Assembly: GCF_002770725.1 (NCBI RefSeq) | Contig: NZ_NQVN01000010.1 | Coordinates: forward strand, 117,403 to 181,402 | Source: Pleomorphomonas carboxyditropha | GTDB lineage: Bacteria; Pseudomonadota; Alphaproteobacteria; Rhizobiales; Pleomorphomonadaceae | DNA: 64,000 nucleotides | Direction: 5' to 3' | Shown here: piece by piece, positions 40,306 to 50,061 of the stretch | Numbering within the stretch: position 1 is the first letter of the stretch | How the letters are laid out: the number at the start of each line of letters is the position of its first letter | Made by a program: the position numbers and the translations under genes | The notes under the pieces: model-generated | What the model was told of the DNA's origin: nothing | The model's input: the letters and a program-made list of their open reading frames with translations, nothing else | Database searches by the model: none

Positions 40306-41409
40306 ATGAGCACCGCGTCCGTACCGCTTCCCAACTGGATCACCTACGGCCTGATGCCGTTCCTCAACCTCGTCGTCGCATTCCTGATTTCCGGCGTCGT
40401 CGTCTGGTTCATCGGCGAAAACCCGCTCGAAGCCGTCAAGCTGCTGCTGCAGGGCGCGCTCGGCAACGGCGAGGGCATCGGCTTCACGCTCTACTACGCC
40501 ACCAACTTCATCTTCACCGGCCTGTCGGTGGCCGTCGCCTATCACGCGGGCCTGTTCAACATCGGCTCGGAAGGCCAGGCCTATGTCGGCGGCCTCGGCG
40601 CGGCGCTGGCCTCGCTCGCCCTCGACCACTACGTGCCCTGGTACGTGACCATGCCCTTCGCGGTGATCGGCGCGGCGATCTTCGGCGCCGCCTGGGCGCT
40701 GATCCCGGCCTGGCTGCAAGCCAAGCGCGGCAGCCACATCGTCATCACCACCATCATGTTCAACTTCATCGGCGCGGCGATGATGGTCTATCTGCTGGTC
40801 CACGTGCTGATCGTGCCGGGCAAGATGGCGCCGGAAACCCGCGTTTTCCTGGAGGGCGGCCAGCTTCCCAAGCTCGACTGGCTGATCGCGCTGTTCGGCG
40901 GCCGGCTCGGGGCGGCGCCGTTCAACGTGTCGTTCCTGATCGCCCTCGTCATGTGCGTCGCCGTCTGGCTGCTGATCTGGCGGACCAAGCTCGGCTACGA
41001 GATCCGCACGCTCGGCGCCAGCTCGACGGCCGCCGTCTACGCCGGCATCCCCTATGTGAAGACGGTGATCATCACCATGCTGATCTCCGGCGGCCTCGCC
41101 GGCATGATGGCGCTCAACCCGGTGCTCGGCGCCTCGGCCCGCCTGCAGGTGGAGTTCGTCGGCGGCGCCGGCTTCGTCGGCATCGCCGTGTCGCTGATGG
41201 GGCGCAGCCACCCGCTCGGCATCGTGCTCGCCGCCGTCCTGTTCGGCGTGCTCTACCAGGGCGGCGACGCCCTGTCGTTCGACATGCCGAAGATCACCCG
41301 CGACATGATCGTCGTCATCCAGGGTCTGGTGATCCTGTTCGCCGGCGCCCTCGAATACCTGTTCCGCCCGGCCATCGTCCGGGTCTGGCAGCGGTTCGGC
41401 AAGGCCTGA
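40306..41409 (+). CDS. ABC transporter permease, nucleoside uptake (subunit 1)
   Basis: A 367-residue permease of the BPD_transp_2 family with about ten membrane helices. The segment AVAYHAGLFNIGSEGQAYVGGLGAA is the conserved family core, and RSHPLGIVLAAVLFGVLYQGGDAL lies near the C-terminus. It starts seven bases after the ATPase stop, at ATG 40306, and the frame could start at 40288 (not favoured). It forms a heterodimeric channel with the next permease in the inner membrane. Purine or pyrimidine nucleosides are inferred substrates, from the salvage genes downstream. Confidence 0.92.
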   Translation: MSTASVPLPNWITYGLMPFLNLVVAFLISGVVVWFIGENPLEAVKLLLQGALGNGEGIGFTLYYATNFIFTGLSVAVAYHAGLFNIGSEGQAYVGGLGAALASLALDHYVPWYVTMPFAVIGAAIFGAAWALIPAWLQAKRGSHIVITTIMFNFIGAAMMVYLLVHVLIVPGKMAPETRVFLEGGQLPKLDWLIALFGGRLGAAPFNVSFLIALVMCVAVWLLIWRTKLGYEIRTLGASSTAAVYAGIPYVKTVIITMLISGGLAGMMALNPVLGASARLQVEFVGGAGFVGIAVSLMGRSHPLGIVLAAVLFGVLYQGGDALSFDMPKITRDMIVVIQGLVILFAGALEYLFRPAIVRVWQRFGKA

Positions 41410-41420
41410 GGAGGAGATCC

Positions 41421-42389
41421 ATGGAAAACCTCGACCTCATCTCGATCCTCGGCTCGACCATCCGCCTGTCGATCCCGCTGATCTTCACCGCGTTGGCGGG
41501 CCTGTTCACCGAGCGGGCCGGCGTGTTCGACATCGGCCTCGAAGGCAAGATGCTGTTCTCGGCCTTCGCCGCCGCCGTCGCCGCCTTCATGACCGGCTCG
41601 CCCTGGCTCGGCCTTCTCGCCGGCATCACCGTGTCGGTGCTGATCTCGCTGATCCACGGCTTCGCCTCGATCACCAATCGCGGCAACCAGATCGTGTCGG
41701 GCGTCGCCATCAACTTCCTGGCCTCCGGCCTGACGGCGGTGCTGGGGCAGGCCTGGTTCAGCCAGGGCGGCCGGACGCCGCCGCTCGCCGCCTCGGCGCG
41801 CTTCACCGAGATCGTCTTCCCCTATGCCGCCGAGCTCAGGGAGATGGGCTTCTTCGGCCGCTTCTACGCCAACGTGATTTCCGGCCACAACATCCTGACC
41901 TATCTGGCCTTCCTCGCCGTGCCGGCCGCCTGGTGGGTGCTCTACCGCACCCGCTTCGGCCTGCGCCTCCGGGCGGTCGGCGAGAATCCGGGCGCCGTCG
42001 ATACCGCCGGCATCTCGGTCACCTGGCTGCGTTATCGCGCGACCATCTGCGCCGGCATCCTCTGCGGCTGCGCCGGCACCTATCTCTCCATCGCCCAGTC
42101 GGCCGGCTTCGTGAAGGACATGTCGGCCGGCAAGGGCTATATCGCGCTCGCTGCGCTGATCTTCGCCAAGTGGCGGCCGGTGCCGGTGATGCTGGCCTGC
42201 CTGCTGTTCGGCTTCCTCGACGCCTTTGCCAACTTCATGCAGGGCAAGAGCGTGCCGGGCATCGGCGAGGTGCCGGTGCAGATCTTCCAGGCGCTGCCCT
42301 ATGTGCTGACCTGCGTGCTGCTCGCCGGCTTCATCGGCGTCGCCCGGCCGCCCAAGGCCGGCGGCGTGCCCTACGTCAAGGAGCGCTGA
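41421..42389 (+). CDS. ABC transporter permease, nucleoside uptake (subunit 2)
   Basis: A 322-residue permease with the matching core TERAGVFDIGLEGKMLFSAFAAA, about nine helices, and LALAALIFAKWRPVPVM-type C-terminal motifs (in fact ALAALIFAKWRPVP). The start codon at 41421 follows GAGGAG. A frame extending to 40953 is antisense-free read-through inside the first permease gene and is not used. With subunit 1 it makes the translocation pore. cdd begins one base after its stop codon, so translation is likely coupled. Confidence 0.92.
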   Translation: MENLDLISILGSTIRLSIPLIFTALAGLFTERAGVFDIGLEGKMLFSAFAAAVAAFMTGSPWLGLLAGITVSVLISLIHGFASITNRGNQIVSGVAINFLASGLTAVLGQAWFSQGGRTPPLAASARFTEIVFPYAAELREMGFFGRFYANVISGHNILTYLAFLAVPAAWWVLYRTRFGLRLRAVGENPGAVDTAGISVTWLRYRATICAGILCGCAGTYLSIAQSAGFVKDMSAGKGYIALAALIFAKWRPVPVMLACLLFGFLDAFANFMQGKSVPGIGEVPVQIFQALPYVLTCVLLAGFIGVARPPKAGGVPYVKER

Positions 42390-42390
42390 G

Positions 42391-42810
42391 ATGGCCGATT
42401 TCGACCAATTGTTCGCGGCGGCGAGCGCCGCCCGCGCCCGGGCCTACGCCCCTTACTCCAACTACGCCGTCGGCGCGGCGCTGCTGGCCGACGACGGCAA
42501 GGTCTATTCCGGCTGCAATGTCGAGAACGCCTCGTTCCCCGAGGGCTGGTGCGCCGAGACGACGGCCATCGGCCATCTGGTAATGGGCGGTGCAAGGCGT
42601 ATCGTCCGCGCCGTGGTGGTGGCGAGCCGCATCGATGGCGAGCGCGTGCCGGGCGGCCGCTTCTGCACGCCGTGCGGCGGTTGCCGCCAGCGGCTGATGG
42701 AATTCGCGGCGTCGCCGGCCACCGAGATCTGGGCCGCCGACCCCGACGGCGCCAGCCAGCGTTTCACCATGGCCGAGCTGCTGCCGGCCGGTTTCGTTCT
42801 GGAGGAGTGA
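42391..42810 (+). CDS. cdd: cytidine deaminase
   Basis: A 139-residue tetrameric-type cytidine deaminase that hydrolyses (deoxy)cytidine to (deoxy)uridine. NVENASF binds the ribose. The zinc/proton site is CAETTAI, with CTPCGGCRQ providing two more cysteine ligands, so the metal is held by three cysteines as in the homotetrameric class. It is placed between the uptake permeases and the phosphorylases, where imported cytidine would be deaminated first. The gene starts one base after the permease stop codon. Confidence 0.95.
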   Translation: MADFDQLFAAASAARARAYAPYSNYAVGAALLADDGKVYSGCNVENASFPEGWCAETTAIGHLVMGGARRIVRAVVVASRIDGERVPGGRFCTPCGGCRQRLMEFAASPATEIWAADPDGASQRFTMAELLPAGFVLEE

Positions 42811-42816
42811 ACGAAC

Positions 42817-43650
42817 ATGTCCGAAATCTCCAACGCCGCCCGCGCGGCGGCGATGATCGCCGCCAGGACGGATCTGAAGCCGCTCGTCGGCATGGTGCTC
42901 GGCTCCGGGCTCGGCTCGTTCGCCGACAGCGTGGAGGGCGCCGTCCGCTTTTCCTTCGCCGAGCTGCCGGGCTTTCCGGTCTCCACCGTCTCCAGCCACA
43001 AGGGCGAGCTGATCGTCGGCCGCATCGCCGGCCAGCCGGTGGCGGTGCTGTCGGGCCGCGCCCATTATTACGAGCACGGCGAAGCGGCGGTCATGAAGAC
43101 GCCGATCGAGGTGCTGAAGCTGATCGGCTGCCGCGCCGTGATCCTGACCAACGCGGCCGGCGGCCTGCACCTGGAGGTCGGCCCGGGCGAGCTGATGCTG
43201 ATCACCGACCACATCAATTTCACCGGCTCCAACCCGCTGGTCGGCGAACTCGGCGACGAGCGCTTCGTCGGCATGTCGCAGGCCTACGACCCACGCCTGC
43301 AGGAGCTGTTCCGCGAGGCGGCGGCCGCCGAGGGTATCGCGCTGCATGCGGGCGTCTACGTCTGGTTCACCGGTCCGTCCTTCGAGACGCCGGCCGAAAT
43401 CCGCGCGGCCAAGATCCTCGGCGGCGACGCCGTCGGCATGTCGACGGTGCCGGAGGTGATCCTCGCCCGCTACATGGGCCTCGAGGTGGCCGCCGTCTCC
43501 ACCGTCACCAACCCGGCCGCCGGCCTCACCGACCAGGAGCTCAGCCACGAGGAGGTGAAGGAGGCGGCGCCGAAGGGAGCCGAAAAGCTGCGGCGCCTCC
43601 TGCCGCGCGTCATCAAGGGGTATGGGGCAGCCTACGGAGCATCCGCATGA
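42817..43650 (+). CDS. punA: purine-nucleoside phosphorylase (trimeric type)
   Basis: A 277-residue purine-nucleoside phosphorylase of the PNP/MTAP family. GSGLGS and the SSHKGELIVG stretch bind phosphate, GRAHYYEH is family-diagnostic, and TNAAGGLHLEVGPGELMLITDHINFTG is the base and sugar site. It splits inosine and guanosine to base plus ribose-1-phosphate. It starts six bases after cdd and overlaps deoA by ATGA. Adenosine is first deaminated by Add from the same operon, as this class is poor with adenosine. Confidence 0.92.
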   Translation: MSEISNAARAAAMIAARTDLKPLVGMVLGSGLGSFADSVEGAVRFSFAELPGFPVSTVSSHKGELIVGRIAGQPVAVLSGRAHYYEHGEAAVMKTPIEVLKLIGCRAVILTNAAGGLHLEVGPGELMLITDHINFTGSNPLVGELGDERFVGMSQAYDPRLQELFREAAAAEGIALHAGVYVWFTGPSFETPAEIRAAKILGGDAVGMSTVPEVILARYMGLEVAAVSTVTNPAAGLTDQELSHEEVKEAAPKGAEKLRRLLPRVIKGYGAAYGASA

Positions 43651-44963
43651 GCTTCCTGCCGCAGGAAATCATCCGCCGCAAGCGCGACGGCGCCGCGCTC
43701 GGCCGCGACGAGATCGCCTTCATGGTCGAGGGCCTGACGGTCGGCTCGGTGACCGAGGGGCAGGTGGCGGCCTTCGCCATGGCCACCTTCTTTCGCGGCA
43801 TGACCATCGACGAGCGCGTGGCGCTGACGCTTGCCATGCGCGACTCGGGCGTTGTGCTCGACTGGTCCGACCTGCCGGGACCGGCCCTCGACAAGCATTC
43901 GACCGGCGGCATCGGCGATACCGTGTCGCTGATGCTGGCGCCGGCCGTCGCCGCCTGCGGCGGCTTCGTGCCGATGATCTCCGGCCGCGGCCTCGGCCAC
44001 ACCGGCGGCACGCTCGACAAGCTCGACGCGGTGCCGGGCTACCGGACGCAGCCGGACAACGAGCTGTTCCGCAAGGTGGTGCGCGAGGTCGGCTGCGCCA
44101 TCATCGGCCAGACCACCGATCTGGCGCCGGCCGACAAGCGGCTCTATGCCATCCGCGACGTGACCGGCACGGTGGAGAGCATCGACCTGATCACCGCGTC
44201 GATCCTGTCGAAGAAACTCGCCGCCGGCCTTCACGGGCTGGTGCTCGACGTCAAAACCGGCACCGGCGCCTTCATGGCAAGCCTCGAAGACTCGCGGGCG
44301 CTGGCCGAAAGCCTGGTCAGCGTTGCCAATGGCGCCGGCCTGCCGACCATCGGACTGATCACCGACATGCACGAGCCGCTGGGCACGGCGGCTGGCAACG
44401 CGCTGGAAGTGCAGCTCGCCGTCGATTTCCTGACCGGCAGGCGCATCGACCCGCGCATGTGGGAGGTGACGGTGGCGCTGGCGGCCGAAATGCTGGTGAT
44501 CGGCGGCCTTCGCCCCGACCTTGGCGAGGCGCGCGTCGCGGTCGAGGAAGCCCTCACCTCCGGCCGGGCGGCGGAAATCTTCGGCAGCATGGTCAGCGCG
44601 CTCGGCGGTCCGATCGATTTCGTGATGAAGGCCGACACCTATCTTGCCAAGGCGCCGGTGGTGAAGCCGGTGCCTCCGCCGCAGGCCGGCACCGTCGCGG
44701 CGATCGACGCGCGGGCGATCGGCGTTGCCGTCGTCGGGCTCGGCGGCGGCCGCACCCGGCCGCAGGACGCCATCGATCCGTCGGTCGGCTTCTCGGCGCT
44801 GGCCGGGCGCGGCGAGGACGTCGGTCCCGACCGGCCGCTCGGCTTCGTGCATGCGGCGAGCGAGTCGGCGGCCGACGCCGCGGCGGCGGCGCTCGTTGCC
44901 GCCTACCGGCTGGGCGACCGGCCGGAGCGCGGGCCGTCGGTGGTCGAGCGGGTCGGCGGTTAA
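43647..44963 (+). CDS. deoA: thymidine phosphorylase
   Basis: A 438-residue pyrimidine phosphorylase that releases thymine (or uracil) and deoxyribose-1-phosphate. [13 protein letters not shown] is the phosphate loop, [17 protein letters not shown] the PYNP signature and [10 protein letters not shown] the next conserved segment. The C-terminal domain has the expected ASEAGVVAAID-like segment ([14 protein letters not shown]). Its start codon overlaps the punA stop (ATGA). The window contains no deoC, so deoxyribose-5-phosphate must be broken down elsewhere. Confidence 0.95.
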   Translation: MSFLPQEIIRRKRDGAALGRDEIAFMVEGLTVGSVTEGQVAAFAMATFFRGMTIDERVALTLAMRDSGVVLDWSDLPGPALDKHSTGGIGDTVSLMLAPAVAACGGFVPMISGRGLGHTGGTLDKLDAVPGYRTQPDNELFRKVVREVGCAIIGQTTDLAPADKRLYAIRDVTGTVESIDLITASILSKKLAAGLHGLVLDVKTGTGAFMASLEDSRALAESLVSVANGAGLPTIGLITDMHEPLGTAAGNALEVQLAVDFLTGRRIDPRMWEVTVALAAEMLVIGGLRPDLGEARVAVEEALTSGRAAEIFGSMVSALGGPIDFVMKADTYLAKAPVVKPVPPPQAGTVAAIDARAIGVAVVGLGGGRTRPQDAIDPSVGFSALAGRGEDVGPDRPLGFVHAASESAADAAAAALVAAYRLGDRPERGPSVVERVGG

Positions 44964-45048
44964 AACAACTTCCCGGGACGGCCGCGGACGGCGCCGCCCC
45001 GGAGCTTTGCAAGAGATCTGGGCGCCGACCGGGCGCCGGGGAGGAACC

Positions 45049-46266
45049 ATGAAACGAGCCATCGTCATCGTGCTCGACAGCTTCGGCATCGGCGGCGCGC
45101 CGGACGCCGCCCGCTTCGGCGACGAGGGCGCCGACACGCTCGGCCATATCGCCGCCGAATGCGCGGCCGGGCGGGGCGACCGGGAGGGCTTGCGGTCGGG
45201 CCCGCTTTCGCTTCCCAATCTCGAGCGCCTCGGCCTTGGCCTCGCCGCCGAACTCGCCACCGGCCGGAAGCCGGCCGGCTTCTCCCGCACCACCGCCGAG
45301 GGCCGCTATGCCGCCCCGGCCGAGGTGTCGAGCGGCAAGGACACGCCGTCCGGCCACTGGGAGATCGCCGGCGTGCCGGTGCCCTTCGAGTGGGGCTATT
45401 TCCCGCCGGAGCCGCCGAGCTTCCCGGCCGAGCTGATCGAGGCCTATGTGCGCGAGACCGGCGTGCCGGGCATCCTCGGCAACTGCCACGCCTCCGGCAC
45501 CGAGGTCATCGCCCGCTTCGGCGAGGAGCATATCCGCACCGGCAAGCCGATCGTCTACACCTCGGCCGATTCGGTGATGCAGATCGCCGCTCACGAGACG
45601 CATTTCGGCCTTGCCAAGCTGCTCGCCGACTGCGAGATCGCCCGCCGGCTGGTCGATCCCTACCGCGTCGGCCGGGTGATCGCCCGGCCGTTCGTCGGCG
45701 AAACCAGGGACAGCTTCAAGCGCACCGCCAACCGGCGCGACTACGCCGTGCCGCCGCCCGAGCCGACGCTGCTCACCCGCGTCGAGGCGGCGGGCGGCAA
45801 GGTCTACGGCATCGGCAAGATCGGCGACATCTTCGCCCACCAGAACGTCACCATCGGCCGCAAGGGCAAGTCCAACGACGGCAACCTCGACCTCGGCATC
45901 GCCGCGCTCGGCGAAGCCGGTGCCGGCGACCTCGTCTTCGTCAATCTCGTCGACTTCGACACCGAATACGGCCATCGCCGCGACGTCGCCGGCTATGCCG
46001 CCTGCCTGGAGGCCTTCGACCGCCGCCTGCCGGAAGTGGAAGCGGCGATGGCCGCGGGCGACATGCTGCTGATCACCGCCGATCATGGCTGCGATCCGAC
46101 CTGGCGCGGCAGCGACCACACGCGGGAGCGCGTGCCGGCGCTGTTCGCCGGCCAGGGCGTGCCGCCCGGTTCGGCCGGCCGGACCGATACTTTCGCCGAC
46201 ATGGCCGAGACCGTCGCCGCCTGGCTCGGCCTGGCGCCGGGCCTGCACGGCCGCTCGCTGATCTGA
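45049..46266 (+). CDS. deoB: phosphopentomutase
   Basis: A 405-residue alkaline-phosphatase-superfamily mutase that interconverts ribose-1- and ribose-5-phosphate (and the deoxy forms). The N-terminal metal site is [14 protein letters not shown], the [12 protein letters not shown] loop carries the phospho-threonine, and [17 protein letters not shown] holds the C-terminal metal ligands. It connects the phosphorylase products to the pentose phosphate pathway. The ATG at 45049 follows GGGGAGG. The 85-base gap after deoA contains a short GC-rich inverted repeat but no clear terminator. Confidence 0.95.
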   Translation: MKRAIVIVLDSFGIGGAPDAARFGDEGADTLGHIAAECAAGRGDREGLRSGPLSLPNLERLGLGLAAELATGRKPAGFSRTTAEGRYAAPAEVSSGKDTPSGHWEIAGVPVPFEWGYFPPEPPSFPAELIEAYVRETGVPGILGNCHASGTEVIARFGEEHIRTGKPIVYTSADSVMQIAAHETHFGLAKLLADCEIARRLVDPYRVGRVIARPFVGETRDSFKRTANRRDYAVPPPEPTLLTRVEAAGGKVYGIGKIGDIFAHQNVTIGRKGKSNDGNLDLGIAALGEAGAGDLVFVNLVDFDTEYGHRRDVAGYAACLEAFDRRLPEVEAAMAAGDMLLITADHGCDPTWRGSDHTRERVPALFAGQGVPPGSAGRTDTFADMAETVAAWLGLAPGLHGRSLI

Positions 46267-46276
46267 AAGACGCTTG

Positions 46277-47269
46277 ATGACCGAACCGACCGCCGCGCCT
46301 TCGGTGGCGAAGGCCGAACTGCACGTCCATCTGGAGGCCGGCGCCGCGCCGGAGCTCGTCCGCCGCAACGCCGTCCGCTACGGGGTCGACGTGTCGCGGC
46401 TGTTCGACGACGAGGGGCGCTATCTCTGGACGGATTTCTCGTCCTTCCTCGTCGCCTACGACCTCGCCGCCTCGGTCTTCCGCACGCCCGAGGATTTTGC
46501 CGAGGTCGCCGAGGTCTACCAGCGGCAGGCCGCCGCCGCCGGCTCGATCTACACCGAGTTCTTCGTGTCGCCCGACTTCGGGGCACGTTCCGGCCTCGGT
46601 TACCGCGCCTATCTCGAGGGTATCGTCGAGGGATTGCGCCGGGCCGAGGCGGCGACCGGCATCGTCGGCCGGGTGATCCCGCTCATCGAGCGCCACTACG
46701 GCCCGGAGCGCGGCGTCGAGGCGGCGCGGGCGGCGGTGAACAATCTGGTGCCGGAGGTCGTCGGCTTCGGCATGGCCGGCGAGGAGCGCCTGCACGCGCC
46801 GCACGAGTTTGCCGCCGCTTTCGAGATCGCCGCCGAGGCGGGCCTGCCGCTCACCTGCCATGCCGGCGAATGGTGCTCCTGGGAGGGCGTCGCGGCGACG
46901 CTCGACGCCATTCCGGTGAAGCGCATCGGCCATGGCGTGCGCGCCGTCGAGAACGCCGACCTCGTTCGCCGCATCGCCGAGGAGGGCATCCATCTCGAAG
47001 TCTGCCCGGTGTCCAACGTCACGCTCGGCGTCTACCGGGACTACGCCGATCATCCGCTGCCGGCGCTGAGGGCGGCGGGGGTGCGTCATTCGCTCAATAC
47101 CGACGATCCGCCGTTCTTCTGGACGTCGGTCGGGCATGAATATCGGGTGGCGCGCGACGCCTTCGGACTGACCGATGCCGAGCTCGCGGCGGTGACGCGG
47201 ACGGCGATCGAGGATTCGTTCTGCGACGCGGCGACGAAAGCGCGGCTCCTCGCCCGGCTACCGGTCTGA
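46277..47269 (+). CDS. add: adenosine deaminase
   Basis: A 330-residue metal-dependent amidohydrolase that deaminates adenosine to inosine. Zinc ligands are in ELHVHLEAG (HxH), CHAGEW and RIGHGVRA, and the catalytic aspartates are in LNTDDPPFF. The ATG at 46277 is used; a TTG one codon upstream is not needed. It provides inosine to the purine phosphorylase. A closely related activity, adenine deaminase, uses a similar fold, but the context of nucleoside uptake favours adenosine. Confidence 0.85.
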   Translation: MTEPTAAPSVAKAELHVHLEAGAAPELVRRNAVRYGVDVSRLFDDEGRYLWTDFSSFLVAYDLAASVFRTPEDFAEVAEVYQRQAAAAGSIYTEFFVSPDFGARSGLGYRAYLEGIVEGLRRAEAATGIVGRVIPLIERHYGPERGVEAARAAVNNLVPEVVGFGMAGEERLHAPHEFAAAFEIAAEAGLPLTCHAGEWCSWEGVAATLDAIPVKRIGHGVRAVENADLVRRIAEEGIHLEVCPVSNVTLGVYRDYADHPLPALRAAGVRHSLNTDDPPFFWTSVGHEYRVARDAFGLTDAELAAVTRTAIEDSFCDAATKARLLARLPV

Positions 47270-47355
47270 ATCTGGTGGAGATCGGGGAAAATGCCGGTTT
47301 CGGAGGCGGCTTCGAGCCTCTATGGTCGCCGAAACTCAAAGCCCGCGAGGAACCC

Positions 47356-47982
47356 ATGAGCGTCAAGGTCATCGATCATCCGCTGGTGCAGCACAAGCTG
47401 ACCATCATGCGCAACAAGGAAACCTCGACGGCGAGCTTCCGGCGGCTTCTGCGCGAGATCTCGACGCTGCTCTGCTACGAGGTGACGCGTGACCTGGCGC
47501 TGACCGAGGTGGAGATCGAGACGCCGCTCCAGACGATGACGGCGCCGACCCTCGAGGGCAAGAAGCTGGTGTTCGCCTCGGTGCTGCGCGCCGGCAACGG
47601 CCTGCTCGAGGGCATGCTCGATCTGGTGCCGGCGGCCCGCGTGGCGCACATCGGCATCTACCGCGACCACGAGACGCTGCAGCCGGTGGAATATTACTTC
47701 AAGGCGCCGGCCGACCTGTCCGACCGGCTGACCATCGTCGTCGATCCGATGCTGGCCACCGGCAATTCGTCGATCGCCGCCGTCGACAAGCTGAAGGAGC
47801 GCGGCGCCCGCGACATCCGCTTCGTCTGCCTGCTGGCGGCACCGGAAGGCATCAAGCACTTCACCGAGGCGCATCCCGACGTGTCGGTGTTCACGGCGGC
47901 CATCGACAGCCACCTCAACGAGAAGGGCTATATCGTGCCCGGCCTCGGCGACGCTGGCGACCGCATGTACGGCACCAAGTAG
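47356..47982 (+). CDS. upp: uracil phosphoribosyltransferase
   Basis: A 208-residue uracil phosphoribosyltransferase that makes UMP from uracil and PRPP. The PRPP loop is [22 protein letters not shown] and [26 protein letters not shown] are hallmark C-terminal motifs. It is the last gene of the operon and recovers uracil from uridine. It is 86 bases from add. A strong hairpin terminator follows its stop codon. Confidence 0.96.
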   Translation: MSVKVIDHPLVQHKLTIMRNKETSTASFRRLLREISTLLCYEVTRDLALTEVEIETPLQTMTAPTLEGKKLVFASVLRAGNGLLEGMLDLVPAARVAHIGIYRDHETLQPVEYYFKAPADLSDRLTIVVDPMLATGNSSIAAVDKLKERGARDIRFVCLLAAPEGIKHFTEAHPDVSVFTAAIDSHLNEKGYIVPGLGDAGDRMYGTK

Positions 47983-48006
47983 GCGCTCCAGCATAGCAAT
48001 GTTAAG

Positions 48007-48030
48007 AAAGCCCCGGTCTCCGGGGCTTTT
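48007..48030. terminator. bidirectional terminator between upp and tadC
   Basis: AAGCCCCGG-TCT-CCGGGGCTT is a perfect nine-pair hairpin, followed by TTTT on the plus strand and by TTCTTAAC on the minus strand. It ends the nucleoside operon and may also end the Tad operon. Confidence 0.88.
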
Positions 48031-48048
48031 CCATATGCGCTGACGCCC

Positions 48049-49023
48049 TTAATGCAGCGAAGTGATCTTGATGATGGCCGGCGCCATGATGACGGCGAAC
48101 AGCACCGGCAGGAAGAACAGGATCATCGGCACGGTCAGCTTGGGCGGCAGCGCCGCCGCCTTCTTCTCGGCCTCGTTCATGCGCATGTCGCGGTTTTCCT
48201 GGCTGAGCACGCGCAGCGTCTGGCCGAGCGGCGTGCCGTAGCGCTCGGACTGGATGAGCGCCAGGCAGACCGCCTTGACGCCATCGAGGCCGGTGCGGTT
48301 GGCGAGATTCTCGTAGGCCTGCCGGCGATCGGACAGGAAGGACAGCTCGGCAGTGGTCAGGCTGAGCTCCTCGGCCAGCGGCAGCGACTGACTGCCGATC
48401 TCCTCGGAGACGCGGCGAAAGGCGAGCTCGATCGACATGCCGCTCTCGACGCAGATCAGCAGGAGATCGAGAGAATCCGGAAAGGCGCGCTTGATCGACT
48501 GCTGGCGCTTTTGCAGTGCGTTGGAGACGACGATCACCGGCAGGTAGAAGCCGGCATAGGCGATCACCAGGCAGATGCCGGCCTTGAAGGGCAAGGGGCG
48601 GTCGATCTTCAGCACGACGAAGACGTAGAAGATCGCGATGAGCAGGAAGCCGAAAGGCAGCACGAAGCGGGCGAACAGGAAGGTGGTGGTGGCCGCCTCG
48701 CTGCGGAAGCCGGCCTGCTTGAGCTTTTCCTCGCCCTTGTCGTCGAGCAGCGCCTTCCTGAGCGACAGCCGCTCGACCAGGCGGCGCATGTAGGCCTTGG
48801 ATTCCTTGCCGCGCAGCGAGCCGCGTCCCTCCTCGGCGAGCCGGGCGCGCTCGCGCTGGCGGATTTTCTCGCGCTCGTCGGCCACCGCCCGCATGCGCGC
48901 CGGCAGGCGGTCGCTCGACAAGAGCGGCATGGCGAGGCTGAGGACGGTGGCGAAGATGGCGAGCGACACCAGGATGGCCATCAGGGCCACCGGATCGCGC
49001 AGGGTATCGATGATCGCGCCCAT
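48049..49023 (-). CDS. tadC: Tad pilus inner-membrane platform protein TadC
   Basis: A 324-residue type II secretion F-domain protein with four membrane helices, two at each end. It forms the inner-membrane platform with TadB for Flp pilus assembly. The conserved FPDSLDLLLICVESGMSIELAF and RYGTPLGQTLRVLSQENRDMRM segments mark TadC. The ATG at 49023 follows GAGGA. It is the last gene of the minus-strand Tad unit; no TadD-like TPR gene follows, although one is commonly found. Confidence 0.92.
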   Translation of the reverse strand: MGAIIDTLRDPVALMAILVSLAIFATVLSLAMPLLSSDRLPARMRAVADEREKIRQRERARLAEEGRGSLRGKESKAYMRRLVERLSLRKALLDDKGEEKLKQAGFRSEAATTTFLFARFVLPFGFLLIAIFYVFVVLKIDRPLPFKAGICLVIAYAGFYLPVIVVSNALQKRQQSIKRAFPDSLDLLLICVESGMSIELAFRRVSEEIGSQSLPLAEELSLTTAELSFLSDRRQAYENLANRTGLDGVKAVCLALIQSERYGTPLGQTLRVLSQENRDMRMNEAEKKAAALPPKLTVPMILFFLPVLFAVIMAPAIIKITSLH

Positions 49024-49031
49024 GGTGGTCC

Positions 49032-50033
49032 TCAGAAATCGAAGGAAATCATGCGCTTCATGACGAAGACGCCGATCAGCATCCAGAGAATCGAAACGCC
49101 GAGGACGATCTGCCCGATCGGCGTGACGAACAGCACCATGATGTAGCCCGGGCTGGTCATGTAGACGAGGGCGGTGACGATGATCGGCAGCGAGCCGATG
49201 ATCGAAGCCGAGGACTTCGCCTCCATGCTCATCGCCTGGATCTTGGCGCGCATCTTCTTGCGCTCGCGCAGCACCTTGGCGAGGTTGCCGAGCGCCTCGG
49301 AAAGGTTGCCGCCGGCCTTCGACTGGATGGAGAGGACGATGCCGAAGAAGTTGGTCTCCGGCAGCGGCACGCGCTCGTACATCCGGACGACCGCCTCGTC
49401 GATCGGCATGCCGAGCTGCATCGCCTCGATGACGGTGCGGAACTCGCTCCTGACCGGTTCCTTGGCCTCGCTGGCGATCATCCGGAGGCAGTCGTTGAGC
49501 GGCAGGCCGGCCTTGACGCCGCGGACGATGACCTCGACGGCGTTGGCGAGCTCGTCGATGAAGGCGGCGTGGCGGCGCTTGCGGATGAAGTTGACCAGGA
49601 AGCGCGGCAGGCCGACGGCGCCGACGAAGCCGGCGCCGAGCACCAGGAGGAGCGGCAGTCCGACGAGGAAGCAGACCAGCGTGACGACGAGGCCCGTCAC
49701 GGCGCTGTAGGTGTAGAAGCGGCCGATGGACAGGGTCAGGCCGGCCTGCTGGAGCCGGAGCTGCATCGGCGGGTTGGTCGATTTCGACGCCTTGTGCTTC
49801 TGCTTGACCTCAAGGTCCTTCAGCGTCTCCTGGACGTTGCGGCGGCGGGCGGTCGGCGTGGCGGCCGCCGCCCTGGTCCGCTCGACCTCGGCCGACGGCG
49901 CGGCCACCAGCGTGCGCCGCCGCTCGACCGATGCCTGTCGCTCGATGCGGTCGTAAAGGAAGCCGTAGAGCAGCGCGGCGATCGAAAACCCGACGAGGCC
50001 CATCATCGCGAGGACGCGGATATCGATCTGCAT
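49032..50033 (-). CDS. tadB: Tad pilus inner-membrane platform protein TadB
   Basis: A 333-residue F-domain protein, the partner of TadC. Segments FIDELANAVEVIVRGVKAGL and LPETNFFGIVLSIQSKAGGNLSEAL are characteristic. The N-terminal region has an anchor helix and a basic linker, followed by the F domain and two C-terminal helices. The ATG at 50033 (MQIDIRV) follows GGGAGAGG. Its end is nine bases before tadC. Confidence 0.92.
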   Translation of the reverse strand: MQIDIRVLAMMGLVGFSIAALLYGFLYDRIERQASVERRRTLVAAPSAEVERTRAAAATPTARRRNVQETLKDLEVKQKHKASKSTNPPMQLRLQQAGLTLSIGRFYTYSAVTGLVVTLVCFLVGLPLLLVLGAGFVGAVGLPRFLVNFIRKRRHAAFIDELANAVEVIVRGVKAGLPLNDCLRMIASEAKEPVRSEFRTVIEAMQLGMPIDEAVVRMYERVPLPETNFFGIVLSIQSKAGGNLSEALGNLAKVLRERKKMRAKIQAMSMEAKSSASIIGSLPIIVTALVYMTSPGYIMVLFVTPIGQIVLGVSILWMLIGVFVMKRMISFDF

Positions 50034-50061
50034 GCTCCTCTCCCCTATCGCTCGCGGATGA

